Shown here one piece after another: positions 47,347-55,065 of a DNA stretch of 64,000 nucleotides. How positions within the stretch are numbered: position 1 is the first letter of the stretch; every line of letters begins with the position of its first letter. The stretch is from the NCBI RefSeq assembly GCF_000585375.1, contig NZ_KK073874.1, positions 4,743,251 to 4,807,250 of the forward strand. The letters are read 5' to 3'. The notes under the pieces are model-generated. The model was not told the DNA's origin. It made no database searches and was given only the letters and a program-made list of their open reading frames with translations. The stretch is from Cryptosporangium arvum DSM 44712. GTDB lineage: Bacteria; Actinomycetota; Actinomycetes; Mycobacteriales; Cryptosporangiaceae. A program made the position numbers and the translations under genes.

Positions 47347-48425
47347 GGGCGTGCGGCCAGCAGCGCGGGTGTGGGGGTGAGGCGCCGGCGGGTGTCGACG
47401 GCGATGATCTGCCATTCGACTCGGGTGTAGTCGGCGAAGCGGCGGCGGGCGCGTTCGCGGGCGGCTTCGGGGGCGCCGTGGTGGAGGCCTTGGGGGGTGT
47501 GGGTGAGCAGCCCGGGTGGGACGTCGACGCCGAAGACGCTGCCGCCGTGGAAGAACGCGATTTCGTCGTGGTCGGCGTTGCGGTGGTACCAGGGGTAGCG
47601 TTCGGTGCCGGGGACGGTTTCGGCTCTGCGGGGCAGGAAGTTGAGCACGGCGACGCCGGTGGCCTGCAGGAACAGGTGCACGGTGGGGGGCAGGTGCACG
47701 GCTTCGGCGGTGATGACGGTGTAGTCGGCGATGTTGAACGTGAACGGGAAGTTGTCGCCGCGCCAGCCTTCGGCGTCGCAGGGGTCGTGGGGGTAGAACA
47801 GGCTGGTGTGGCCGCCGTGGTGGTAGAGGCGCACTTCGTATTCGTCGCGGCCGTCGTCGTCGAGGGCGCGGGCTTCGGGGATGGTGACCAGCGCGGGGTC
47901 GAACGGGAAGTGGCGGCCGAGGGCACCGGCGGGTGGGGTGCGTAGTTCGTCGGTGGTGGTGAGCACGAGCGCGGTGGTGGGTTCGGTGGTGACCTGCCGG
48001 TAGGTGGTGGCTTTGGGCAGGTACACGTAGTCGCCGGGCCGGTAGGGCAGGTCACCGAATTCGGTGACGAACGTTCCGGTGCCGGTGTGGACGAAGTGCA
48101 GTTCGTCGCCGTCGACGTTGCGTACGTAGAAGGGGTGCGGTCGGGTGCGGGCGCTGACCGCGATGCGCACGTCGGGGTTGGTGAACAGTTCCAGGGGGGT
48201 GGCGGTGGGGTCGGTGGCGTCGGCGGGGCGGAGGGCGCCGAGGGGCAGGTCGGTGCCGGCGAGGGGCCCTTCGACGCGGTAGGCGGTGGGGTCGTGGCGC
48301 CGGTAGAGGTGCGCGGTGCGGCCGGTGAAGCCGGAGCGGCCGAGTTCGTCGTCTTTGAGGCCGTCGAGGTCGGCGTGGATGCGGCGGGGGGTGGTGCCGC
48401 GTCGTAGTTGGACGAAGGACTCCAT
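47343..48425 (-). CDS. Homogentisate 1,2-dioxygenase-like cupin
   Basis: A 360-aa protein of the homogentisate dioxygenase family, clearly diverged from the hmgA at 14853. N-terminal ESFVQLRRGTTPRRIHADLD lacks the usual QVGxxPxKRHT. The Fe-site region is preserved in outline: FPFTFNIADYTVITAEAVHL, VHLFLQATGVAVLNFLPRRA, PWYHRNADHDEIAFFHGGSV and HTPQGLHHGAPEA (where HPGGHSHGP is usual). Start ATG 48425 follows GGAGGAG. First gene of a four-gene coupled operon. It probably cleaves a related hydroquinone or gentisate-like substrate rather than homogentisate itself. Confidence 0.85.
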   Translation of the reverse strand: MESFVQLRRGTTPRRIHADLDGLKDDELGRSGFTGRTAHLYRRHDPTAYRVEGPLAGTDLPLGALRPADATDPTATPLELFTNPDVRIAVSARTRPHPFYVRNVDGDELHFVHTGTGTFVTEFGDLPYRPGDYVYLPKATTYRQVTTEPTTALVLTTTDELRTPPAGALGRHFPFDPALVTIPEARALDDDGRDEYEVRLYHHGGHTSLFYPHDPCDAEGWRGDNFPFTFNIADYTVITAEAVHLPPTVHLFLQATGVAVLNFLPRRAETVPGTERYPWYHRNADHDEIAFFHGGSVFGVDVPPGLLTHTPQGLHHGAPEAARERARRRFADYTRVEWQIIAVDTRRRLTPTPALLAARP

Positions 48426-48581
48426 CGCGGGCTCCTCCTGGCTGCGGGCCGTTCGGGCCGGTTCAGGCAACCACAGCCGACCGCGTGAGTAAACCGCCGT
48501 TCACAACTGGATCGGGACCGATGAGGTTTCCGCTCCGCGGCCGTCTATAGGGGTGCGATCGACTCACGAGAGGCTGGCACG

Positions 48582-49145
48582 ATGCGGAAACTGATCTTCG
48601 GGATGAACGTGAGCGTGGACGGCTTTGTCGCCGCGCCGGGCGACGACCTGGGCTGGAGCGTGCCGAGCGACGAGCTGTTCGGGTTCTGGTCGGATCGGGT
48701 GGCCGCGACCGAGCTGGCGTTGTACGGGCGCCGGCTGTGGGAGGCGATGAACGGGCACTGGCCGACCGCCGATCAGCAGCCCGGTGTCCTTCCGGCGCAC
48801 GCCGAGTACGCGCGCCGCTGGCGGGCGATGCCGAAGGTGGTGTTCTCCTCGACGCTGAGCGCGGTCGTGGGCAACGCGCGTCTGGTCGGCGGGGACGCGG
48901 TCGCTGAGATCTCCCGGCTCAAGGCCGGTGACGGTGGCCCGATGGACATCGGCGGCGCGACGCTGGGCGCGGCGGCCGCGCGGGCCGGTTTGATCGACGA
49001 GTACGTGCTGCTGACCGCGCCGGTGTTGCTCGGCGCGGGCCGGCCGATGTTCCCGGCGCTGGGGAGCTGGGTGAACCTGGATTTGGTGGAGACGCGGACG
49101 TTCCCCGGTGGGGTGGTGCTGACCCGCTACGAGACCCGGCGGTGA
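48582..49145 (+). CDS. Dihydrofolate reductase-like (RibD C-terminal) protein
   Basis: A 187-aa protein of the YyaP/RibD_C family: RKLIFGMNVSVDGFVAAPGD, LALYGRRLWEAMNGHWPTAD, KVVFSSTLSAVVGNARLVGG, DIGGATLGAAAARAGLID and VLLGAGRPMFPALG. NADPH binding is expected; the physiological substrate of this group is mostly unknown. ATG 48582 follows GAGAGG; TATAGG at 48546 could be a -10 element. Single gene, convergent with the sigma factor gene 3 bp away. Confidence 0.9.
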   Translation: MRKLIFGMNVSVDGFVAAPGDDLGWSVPSDELFGFWSDRVAATELALYGRRLWEAMNGHWPTADQQPGVLPAHAEYARRWRAMPKVVFSSTLSAVVGNARLVGGDAVAEISRLKAGDGGPMDIGGATLGAAAARAGLIDEYVLLTAPVLLGAGRPMFPALGSWVNLDLVETRTFPGGVVLTRYETRR

Positions 49146-49148
49146 CGC

Positions 49149-50069
49149 TCACAGGGCCGGGGGCAGGCCGAGCCAGGGTTTGCCGGTGGCGTCGAATCCG
49201 GTGAGTTCGGTGATCGTGGCGTCGACGACGTGCAGGGCCGCGACCGCGAACAGGCGGTGGCGCGGGTCGTCGGCGGTGCGGGCGTATAGCGCGGCGGCGG
49301 GCATGCGGTTGAGCGTCGTGGGTAGGCCGCGCCAGTCGTCGTGGCCGGGCCGGAAGAGCCCGTGGGCGACCCAGCCGTCCACCGCGTCGCGGGCGGTGAC
49401 GCTCACCGTTGCCGGGTCGGGCAGCATGCTGAACCGCAGGTCGTGACGGAGCAGCGCGGTGAGGGCGTCGAGGTCGTTGCGTTCGTGGGCGTCGATGTAG
49501 GCCTTCACCGCGCCGCGCTCGTCGTCGGACAGGTCGTGGGTGGCGGGCCGGCGCCAGTCGAGGCGGCGTGCGGGCAGGTGCCCGCGCACCGTCGCCCGGG
49601 CCCGCTGCACGGCGCTGGTGACCGAGGCGACGGTCAGCGCGAGGGCGTCTGCGGTCCGCGGCGCCGGCCAGCCGAGGACGTCGCGCAGGATGAACACGGC
49701 CCGCTGCCGCGGCGGGAGGTGCTGGACGGCGACGACGAACGCCAGCTCGATCGTTTCCCGGGCCACGGCGGCGTCCTGCGGGTCCTCGGGGAGCATCCGG
49801 TCGGGGTAGGGCTGCAGGTGGGTCAGGTCGAACGGCACGGGGGTGCGTTTGTCGAGGAAGTCCAGGCAGGCGTTGGTCGCGATCCGGTACAGCCAGGTGC
49901 GCAGGGCCGCGCGGCCCTGGAACGTGTCGCGTTTGTGCCAGGCGCGCAGGAACGTCTCCTGTGTCAGGTCCTGGGCGTCGTCGTAGTTGGCGAGCATCCG
50001 GTAGCAGTGCACCTGCAGTTCCCGCCGGTAGGGCTCGATGCGTCGCGCGAAGGTGGCCTCGTCGGTCAT
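49149..50069 (-). CDS. SigG-like sigma factor with SnoaL-like C-terminus
   Basis: A 306-aa ECF-type sigma factor: region 2 RELQVHCYRMLANYDDAQDL, TQETFLRAWHKRDTFQGRAA and LRTWLYRIATNACLDFL; region 4 LPPRQRAVFILRDVLGWPAP and ALALTVASVTSAVQRARATV. After residue about 190 comes a SnoaL-like domain (AVKAYIDAHERNDLDALTAL) instead of an anti-sigma factor gene. This matches the SigG/TIGR02960 type, in which the extra domain probably senses a ligand. The upstream VOC gene ends one base before its start codon, so the two are coupled. Confidence 0.9.
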   Translation of the reverse strand: MTDEATFARRIEPYRRELQVHCYRMLANYDDAQDLTQETFLRAWHKRDTFQGRAALRTWLYRIATNACLDFLDKRTPVPFDLTHLQPYPDRMLPEDPQDAAVARETIELAFVVAVQHLPPRQRAVFILRDVLGWPAPRTADALALTVASVTSAVQRARATVRGHLPARRLDWRRPATHDLSDDERGAVKAYIDAHERNDLDALTALLRHDLRFSMLPDPATVSVTARDAVDGWVAHGLFRPGHDDWRGLPTTLNRMPAAALYARTADDPRHRLFAVAALHVVDATITELTGFDATGKPWLGLPPAL

Positions 50070-50070
50070 C

Positions 50071-50787
50071 TCAGGCGGGGCCGAGGACGCAGAACTCGTT
50101 GCCTTCGGGGTCGGCGAGGACCGTCCAGGGCACGTCGGCGGGTTGCCCGACGTCCAGCGGGGTCGCGCCGAGGGTGTGCAGGCGGGTGACTTCGGGGGCC
50201 TGGCCGTGGAGGGGGTCGGGGAGCAGGTCCAGGTGCAGGCGGTTGGGGGTGTCGCCGACGTGGGAGCGGCGGGTGAACTCCAGGTCGGGGCCGGGGCCGC
50301 CGGTGAGCCGGGCGTGGTCGGCGCCGGTGTCGGCGGGCCGGCCGAGGGCTTCGCTCCAGAAGTGGGCCAGCCGGTGGGGGTCGGCGCAGTCGACGACGAC
50401 GGCGGCGATCGGGCCGGTCCCCGGCCGGGCTCCGGGTCCGCGCACGCAGAACACGTTGCCTTCGGGGTCGGCGAGCACGGTCGCGCCGGGGTGGGTGTGG
50501 GCGGTGGGGGTCGCGCCGAGCGTCTGCAGGTGGGCGACGAGGGTGGTGTGGTGCTCCGCGGAGGTGGTGGCGAGCTCGAGGTGCGCGCGGTCGTGCACGG
50601 TCGTGGGGTCCTCGACCGGGATCAGGTCGAGGACGACCAGGTCGGGGACGGGCCAGCCGGTGCCGGGCGGGCGGACGCTGGTGCCGTGGCCGCTGAACAC
50701 CGCCCAGCCGAGCGCGGCGGCCCAGAAGCGGCCGAGTGCGGCGTGGTCGCGTGCTTTGAGGTTGAACTGGACGAGCCGCAGCGCCAT
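50071..50787 (-). CDS. Tandem VOC-family (glyoxalase-fold) protein
   Basis: A 238-aa protein made of two vicinal-oxygen-chelate halves, each ending with the hallmark ADPEGNxFCV (VLADPEGNVFCVRGPG and VLADPEGNEFCVLGPA). Members bind or modify small molecules; several are resistance or lyase enzymes. Start ATG 50787. It is first in a two-gene unit with the SigG-like sigma factor, a pairing seen in other actinomycetes, so its expression may respond to the same signal. Confidence 0.9.
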   Translation of the reverse strand: MALRLVQFNLKARDHAALGRFWAAALGWAVFSGHGTSVRPPGTGWPVPDLVVLDLIPVEDPTTVHDRAHLELATTSAEHHTTLVAHLQTLGATPTAHTHPGATVLADPEGNVFCVRGPGARPGTGPIAAVVVDCADPHRLAHFWSEALGRPADTGADHARLTGGPGPDLEFTRRSHVGDTPNRLHLDLLPDPLHGQAPEVTRLHTLGATPLDVGQPADVPWTVLADPEGNEFCVLGPA

Positions 50788-50803
50788 GGCGCCACTGTAG
50801 TTG

Positions 50804-51862
50804 TCACAGCACGCCGGACATCGGGTTGTTCTTCCAGCGGTCGACGTCGCGGATGTAGCGCAGCAGCACCGGTGAGCCGTCTTTCCAGCGGCCGCGGCGG
50901 GAGATCGACAGCAGGTCGTTGCCGGCGCTGTAGGCGGCGGTGGCGCCGCCGGCGCGCAGCGAGTGCGCGGACAGCGCGTCGGTGCTGACGCCGGCGCGGC
51001 GGGCGGCGTCGCGCAGGATGATGCCGACGGCTTTGCCGGTGAGGCGCCCGGTGCCGGGTTTGCCGCAGTAGCCGGGTTGGTGCGGGAGCCGGTCTTTCTT
51101 GTCGATCGGTATCCACAGCGGACCTTCGGCGGGGCGGACGGCGGCGAGGCGTTCCCGCCAGGCGCCGAGCAGCCGCACCGGGCAGGTGCGGGGGTGGGCG
51201 CCGTAGTGCACGGCGACGAGTTCACCGATGGCGTCCTGGTCGGTTTTGGACCAGCGGATCAGGACGTCGACGCCGTCGCGGGTGTCGGTGAGGTCGCCGA
51301 GGGTGTTGAGCGCGACCAGTTCGGAGCGGCGCACCATCATGCTGAAGCCCAGCACGATCAGCGCACGGTCGCGGGTGCCGGCGAGGGTGTCGGGGTCGCA
51401 CGCGTCGACCATGGCGCGGAGGTCGTCGACGCTGATCGCGGTGGCCTGCCGGTCGCGGATGCCGCGGTCGCTGCGTTCGCGGCGGTGGTCTTTGACGACG
51501 CGGCGCGCGCCGAGCAGGTCGGGGGTGTCGGGGTAGCCGTTCTCGCGGTGTTCGGTGCGGATCGCGGAGAGGGCCCGTTCGATGGTGCGGGGCGCGGCGC
51601 TGCCTTTGCGGGAGCCGTCGTGCTGGAGGGCGCCGCCGAGCGCGAGGTAGGTGGCGTATTCGGCGGCGGTCTCGGCGGTGGCCGGGAGGGGGGTGCGTCC
51701 GGTGAGGGCGCACCAGCGGCGGAACGCGGCCCGGTCGGCGGTGTAGGCGCGGATCGTGTTGGGGGGAGTGGCGTTGGCGATGCGCCGGGCGGTCTCGGGG
51801 GAGATCGTGTGGTCGATGCCGGCGGGGACGAGTGTGTTCTCGACGGCCGCTATTTCGTTCAC
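50804..51862 (-). CDS. Tyrosine recombinase/integrase
   Basis: A 352-aa phage-integrase-family recombinase. N-terminal SAM-like domain: NTIRAYTADRAAFRRWCALT. Catalytic domain: Arg in GFSMMVRRSELVALN, HxxR in LSAHSLRAGGATAAYSAG, the His/Trp box SISRRGRWKDGSPVLLRYI with the Tyr nucleophile. All catalytic residues appear intact. Start GTG 51862 follows GGGGAG. No excisionase, phage or plasmid genes and no tRNA are adjacent, so it is an orphan; it may mark an old integration event or act on a chromosomal site. Confidence 0.9.
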   Translation of the reverse strand: MNEIAAVENTLVPAGIDHTISPETARRIANATPPNTIRAYTADRAAFRRWCALTGRTPLPATAETAAEYATYLALGGALQHDGSRKGSAAPRTIERALSAIRTEHRENGYPDTPDLLGARRVVKDHRRERSDRGIRDRQATAISVDDLRAMVDACDPDTLAGTRDRALIVLGFSMMVRRSELVALNTLGDLTDTRDGVDVLIRWSKTDQDAIGELVAVHYGAHPRTCPVRLLGAWRERLAAVRPAEGPLWIPIDKKDRLPHQPGYCGKPGTGRLTGKAVGIILRDAARRAGVSTDALSAHSLRAGGATAAYSAGNDLLSISRRGRWKDGSPVLLRYIRDVDRWKNNPMSGVL

Positions 51863-52002
51863 GCGTCGCTCCCCGTGGTGTTTTCCGGCGCCCCGCGAAG
51901 GTGCCAATAATTGCAGTCTATCGGAACCTTCATGTCCGTGGCTACGCCGGGATCCTTTTGTTCCGTTTCGACTTAACGTTTATGACGCAACGAATGCGCT
52001 TG

Positions 52003-52023
52003 ACCTTGACGTGGCGACAAGGT
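52003..52023 (+). promoter_or_regulatory. MerR-type operator/promoter
   Basis: ACCTTG-N9-CAAGGT lies between a -35 TTGACC (52000-52005) and a -10-like TTCTAC (52024-52029), an 18-bp spacer. This is the arrangement bound by MerR regulators. Transcription would start close to the ATG at 52037, so translation may be nearly leaderless. Confidence 0.65.
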
Positions 52024-52036
52024 TTCTACTGGGGGC

Positions 52037-52855
52037 ATGCGGATCGGAGAACTGGCCGGCGTCGCCGGCATCACCACACGCGCGGTGCGCCACTACCACC
52101 GCATCGGGCTCCTCCCCGAACCCGCGCGCCAACCCAACGGCTACCGCGAGTACTCCCTGCGCGACGCCGTCGAGCTGTGCCGGATCCGGCGCCTGACCGA
52201 CCTGGGACTCAGCCTCGACGAGGTCCGTGACGTCCTCGCCGACGACTCCGGGCGCGACCTGGCCGAGATCGTCGCCGAGCTCGACGCCGACCTGGCCCGC
52301 CAGCAGGACGAACTGCGGCACCGCCGGGCGCGGCTGGCGCGGTTGCTGCGTGAGGTGACCGAGGACGGGGCGCTCCCCGCGCACGCACCGGTCTCCGACG
52401 ACCTGGCGGCGCTGTTCGGGCGGATGGCCGGCGTCGCGGCCGCGCACGGCGGGCCCGAGCCGGCGGCCGCCGCCCAGGAACGCGAGTTGCTGGCGCTGCT
52501 CGACACCGGCCTGCCGGTCGATCAGCGCGGGCCGCTGGAGGCGGTCATGGCCGCCGCGGAGGCCGACCCGACGCTGGTGGAGCGCGTGTACGCGGTGTAC
52601 GCGCAGCTCGACGCGCTGGCCGGGGCGGCGGTGGACGACCCGCGGGTCGAACGGACGGCGGCGGCGATGGCCGCGGTCGTACCCGGGGAGGTGCTGGCCG
52701 GGGTGGCGCTGCCGGACGAGGACGAATTGGTGGGCCGGGACGGGTTCGTGGCGGCGTTGTTCGCCGAGTTCGCGCCCGCGCAGGCCGAAGCCGTGCGGAG
52801 CGCGATCTCCCGGATGCGCGCAGCGGCCGGTGCGGTGGAGAGGGGACCGGAATGA
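52037..52855 (+). CDS. MerR-family regulator
   Basis: A 272-aa regulator: N-terminal MRIGELAGVAGITTRAVRHY, HRIGLLPEPARQPNGYREYS and LCRIRRLTDLGLSLDEVRD, then a coiled coil (LDADLARQQDELRHRRARLA) and a long C-terminal domain of about 150 residues, similar to TipAS-like effector domains. Likely autoregulated through the palindrome just upstream. Followed by a coupled membrane-protein gene (ATGA), which may be its target or partner. Confidence 0.9.
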   Translation: MRIGELAGVAGITTRAVRHYHRIGLLPEPARQPNGYREYSLRDAVELCRIRRLTDLGLSLDEVRDVLADDSGRDLAEIVAELDADLARQQDELRHRRARLARLLREVTEDGALPAHAPVSDDLAALFGRMAGVAAAHGGPEPAAAAQERELLALLDTGLPVDQRGPLEAVMAAAEADPTLVERVYAVYAQLDALAGAAVDDPRVERTAAAMAAVVPGEVLAGVALPDEDELVGRDGFVAALFAEFAPAQAEAVRSAISRMRAAAGAVERGPE

Positions 52856-53457
52856 GGGTGGTTCTGCGGTTGGTGCGGCATGAGGCCGTGCTGCTCACCG
52901 ACGTGGTCCGGTGGGTCGGTCGGCGTGGGCCGCGTGACGTGGGCCCCGGTGATCTCCCGGTGCCCTACGCCGGGGCGCAGGCCGCGCTCATGTACGGGCT
53001 GGCGTTCGCCGCGGTGGTGGAGACGTTCGTGCTGGCGCTGATCGTGCCCTGGCCGATCGTCCACGCGATCGTGCTGGTCCTGGACCTGTGGGGCATCTAC
53101 TTCGTGCTGGCGCTGCAGTTCTCGTGCACGGTGCGGCCGCACGTGGTGGCCGCGGACGGGTCGCTGCGGTTGCGCCACGGCGCGTTCCTCGAGGTGCTCG
53201 TGCCCGCGTCGGCCGTCGCGTCGGCGCGGGTGGAACGCCGGTACTCGGGGGCGGCGAGGGGCCGGGTGGACGCCGACGGCGTCGCCGAGCTCCCGACCGG
53301 TAGCGAAACGACGGTCACGGTGGAGCTCCACGCGCCGGTGACCTTCGTCCGCCCGCTGGGCCGCCGGGCGCAGGCCCGCACGCTGCGCTTCTACGCCCCG
53401 GACCCGTCCGCGGTGGTGACCGCGCTCCGCGCCGGTCAGACGACCCCCACCCCGTGA
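52852..53457 (+). CDS. Membrane protein coupled to the MerR gene
   Basis: A 201-aa protein with two hydrophobic helices (YGLAFAAVVETFVLALIVPW and IVHAIVLVLDLWGIYFVLAL), followed by a soluble PH-like beta-rich part (VVAADGSLRLRHGAFLEVLV, SETTVTVELHAPVTFVRPLG). I do not recognise a named family. The 4-bp overlap indicates translation coupled to the MerR regulator. Confidence 0.8.
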   Translation: MRVVLRLVRHEAVLLTDVVRWVGRRGPRDVGPGDLPVPYAGAQAALMYGLAFAAVVETFVLALIVPWPIVHAIVLVLDLWGIYFVLALQFSCTVRPHVVAADGSLRLRHGAFLEVLVPASAVASARVERRYSGAARGRVDADGVAELPTGSETTVTVELHAPVTFVRPLGRRAQARTLRFYAPDPSAVVTALRAGQTTPTP

Positions 53458-53465
53458 ACGGCGCC

Positions 53466-54077
53466 TCACGCCGGCGCTACCGCCGTCCTCGGTGACACCG
53501 CACCGTGAGCCGGCGCGTCCCCGGGCGCCGCGGCTCGCAGGCCCGCCAGGAGCGTGTCGGTGAGACGCCGGATCGCGGCCGGCAGCGCCTCCGGGGACGA
53601 CACCCGCAGCGACGCGATCGCGAAGAACACCAGGCGGACGTCGCCGACCGTCACCCCCGCGCGCAGCTGACCGGCGGCGTGGGCCCGCTCGACCAGCCCG
53701 GCGACCGCCCCGGCATGCGCCCGCCGCTGCCCCGCGAACGCCGCCCCGGCCGCGTGCGTGCCGAGGATGACCTCGTTGAGGCCCCGATCGCTGACCTGCC
53801 GCTCGGCGAAACCCCGCACCACCCGCGAGATCGCCCGCCACGGATCGCGCTCGGCGAGCGCACCGGCCAGGTCGGCCTCGCAGGCGGCGACCTGGTCGGC
53901 CAGCACCGCGTCGAGCAGGTCGGCGCGGGCCGGGAAATGCCGATAGACGGTGGCGACGCCGAGGCCGGCGCGGCGGGCGATCTCGCGGGTCGGCAGGTCC
54001 AGCCCGTCGGCGGCGAAGGCGCCCCGGGCGACGGTCACCAGGTGCCGCCGGTTGCGCTCGGCGTCGACACGAGACAT
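53466..54077 (-). CDS. TetR-family regulator
   Basis: A 203-aa repressor: HTH LDLPTREIARRAGLGVATVY and RHFPARADLLDAVLADQVAA, then a helical C-terminal domain. ATG 54077 chosen, with GAGGGAG upstream; the preceding in-frame ATG is less likely. An 18-bp perfect palindrome lies between it and the divergent oxidoreductase gene, its probable target. Confidence 0.9.
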   Translation of the reverse strand: MSRVDAERNRRHLVTVARGAFAADGLDLPTREIARRAGLGVATVYRHFPARADLLDAVLADQVAACEADLAGALAERDPWRAISRVVRGFAERQVSDRGLNEVILGTHAAGAAFAGQRRAHAGAVAGLVERAHAAGQLRAGVTVGDVRLVFFAIASLRVSSPEALPAAIRRLTDTLLAGLRAAAPGDAPAHGAVSPRTAVAPA

Positions 54078-54103
54078 CGCAGCCGCGCTCCCTCTCACTT
54101 CGG

Positions 54104-54121
54104 ACCCGATCCGGATCGGGT
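54104..54121. promoter_or_regulatory. Perfect 18-bp palindrome, TetR operator
   Basis: ACCCGATCCGGATCGGGT is self-complementary over all 18 bases, and a further half site TCCGGATCG follows at 54124. It lies in the gap between the divergent TetR and oxidoreductase genes. Confidence 0.75.
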
Positions 54122-54165
54122 GTTCCGGATCGTGCCTACGGTAGTGCCCCGACCAGGAGGTACGA

Positions 54166-55065
54166 ATGTTCGCGGTGCGCTACACCCGCTTCGGCGGTCC
54201 CGAGGTGCTGGAACTGGCCGACGCGCCGGAGCCGCACGCCGGCCCCGGCGAGGTGCGGATCCGGGTCGAGGCGGCCGGGGTGTCACCGGTCGACCGGGCG
54301 TTGCGGTCCGGGACGTCGCCGGCCGCGGGCGCTCTGGCCCTGCCGCACGTCCCCGGGGTGGACGCCGCGGGTGTGGTCGACGAGGTGGGCGCCGGGGTCA
54401 CGGGGGTGACCGCCGGGGACGCGGTGTTCGGGATCGTGCCGCTGGCCCGCCTCGGTGGGGCGTCGGCACAGTTCGCGGTGCTGGCGCACTGGGCCGCGAA
54501 ACCGGAGTCGTGGGCGTGGGCGCAGGCCGGTGGCGCCGGTACCGGGGTGGAGACCGCGACCCGGGCGCTGGACCGGCTCGCCACGCCGAGCGGCGGGACG
54601 CTGCTGGTGGACGGCGCCGCGGGGGGCGTCGGCAGCGTGGTGGTGCAGTTGGCGGTGGCCCGGGGCCTGCGGGTGCTGGGCACCGGACGCCCGGACAGCC
54701 ACGCGTTCCTGGCCGGGCTCGGCGCGGTTCCGGTGACCTACGGTCCGGGGCTGGACGCGCGCGTGTCCGGGCGCGTCGACCGGGCGCTGGACGTGGCCGG
54801 GAAAGGCTCGGTGCCGGCGTTGATCGCGCTCACCGGCACCCCGGAACACGTCCTGACGCTCGCCGACACGAGCGGGCGGGTCGCGATCTCCACCGGGGAA
54901 CTGGGTGGTGAACCCGGCGGTCACCACGGGCTGGCGGCCACGGCCGCGCTCGCCGGGACGGGCCGGTTCGCGGTGCCGCTGCAGGACGTCGTGCCGTTCG
55001 CCCGGGCCGCCGACGCCCACGTCGACCGTCCCCGGCGCGGGAAGACCGTGCTCGTCCCGGGCTGA
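54166..55065 (+). CDS. Zinc-less NADPH:quinone oxidoreductase-type MDR protein
   Basis: A 299-aa medium-chain dehydrogenase/reductase: MFAVRYTRFGGPEVLELADA, VDAAGVVDEVGAGVTGVTAG, and cofactor loop LLVDGAAGGVGSVVVQLAVA. No structural zinc Cys cluster is visible, which fits the quinone-oxidoreductase subgroup. ATG 54166 follows a perfect AGGAGG. Likely derepressed when the divergent TetR binds its ligand, suggesting an electrophile or quinone stress role (inference). Confidence 0.92.
   Translation: MFAVRYTRFGGPEVLELADAPEPHAGPGEVRIRVEAAGVSPVDRALRSGTSPAAGALALPHVPGVDAAGVVDEVGAGVTGVTAGDAVFGIVPLARLGGASAQFAVLAHWAAKPESWAWAQAGGAGTGVETATRALDRLATPSGGTLLVDGAAGGVGSVVVQLAVARGLRVLGTGRPDSHAFLAGLGAVPVTYGPGLDARVSGRVDRALDVAGKGSVPALIALTGTPEHVLTLADTSGRVAISTGELGGEPGGHHGLAATAALAGTGRFAVPLQDVVPFARAADAHVDRPRRGKTVLVPG

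Noticed and set aside
45041-48055. A 1004-codon open frame on the minus strand that seems to fuse proteins
   Set aside because: Only its 3' third is the ACAD gene. Upstream, the frame runs through low-complexity Pro/Thr/Ser translations of the hydrolase and dioxygenase genes, which have their own intact frames and overlapping starts.
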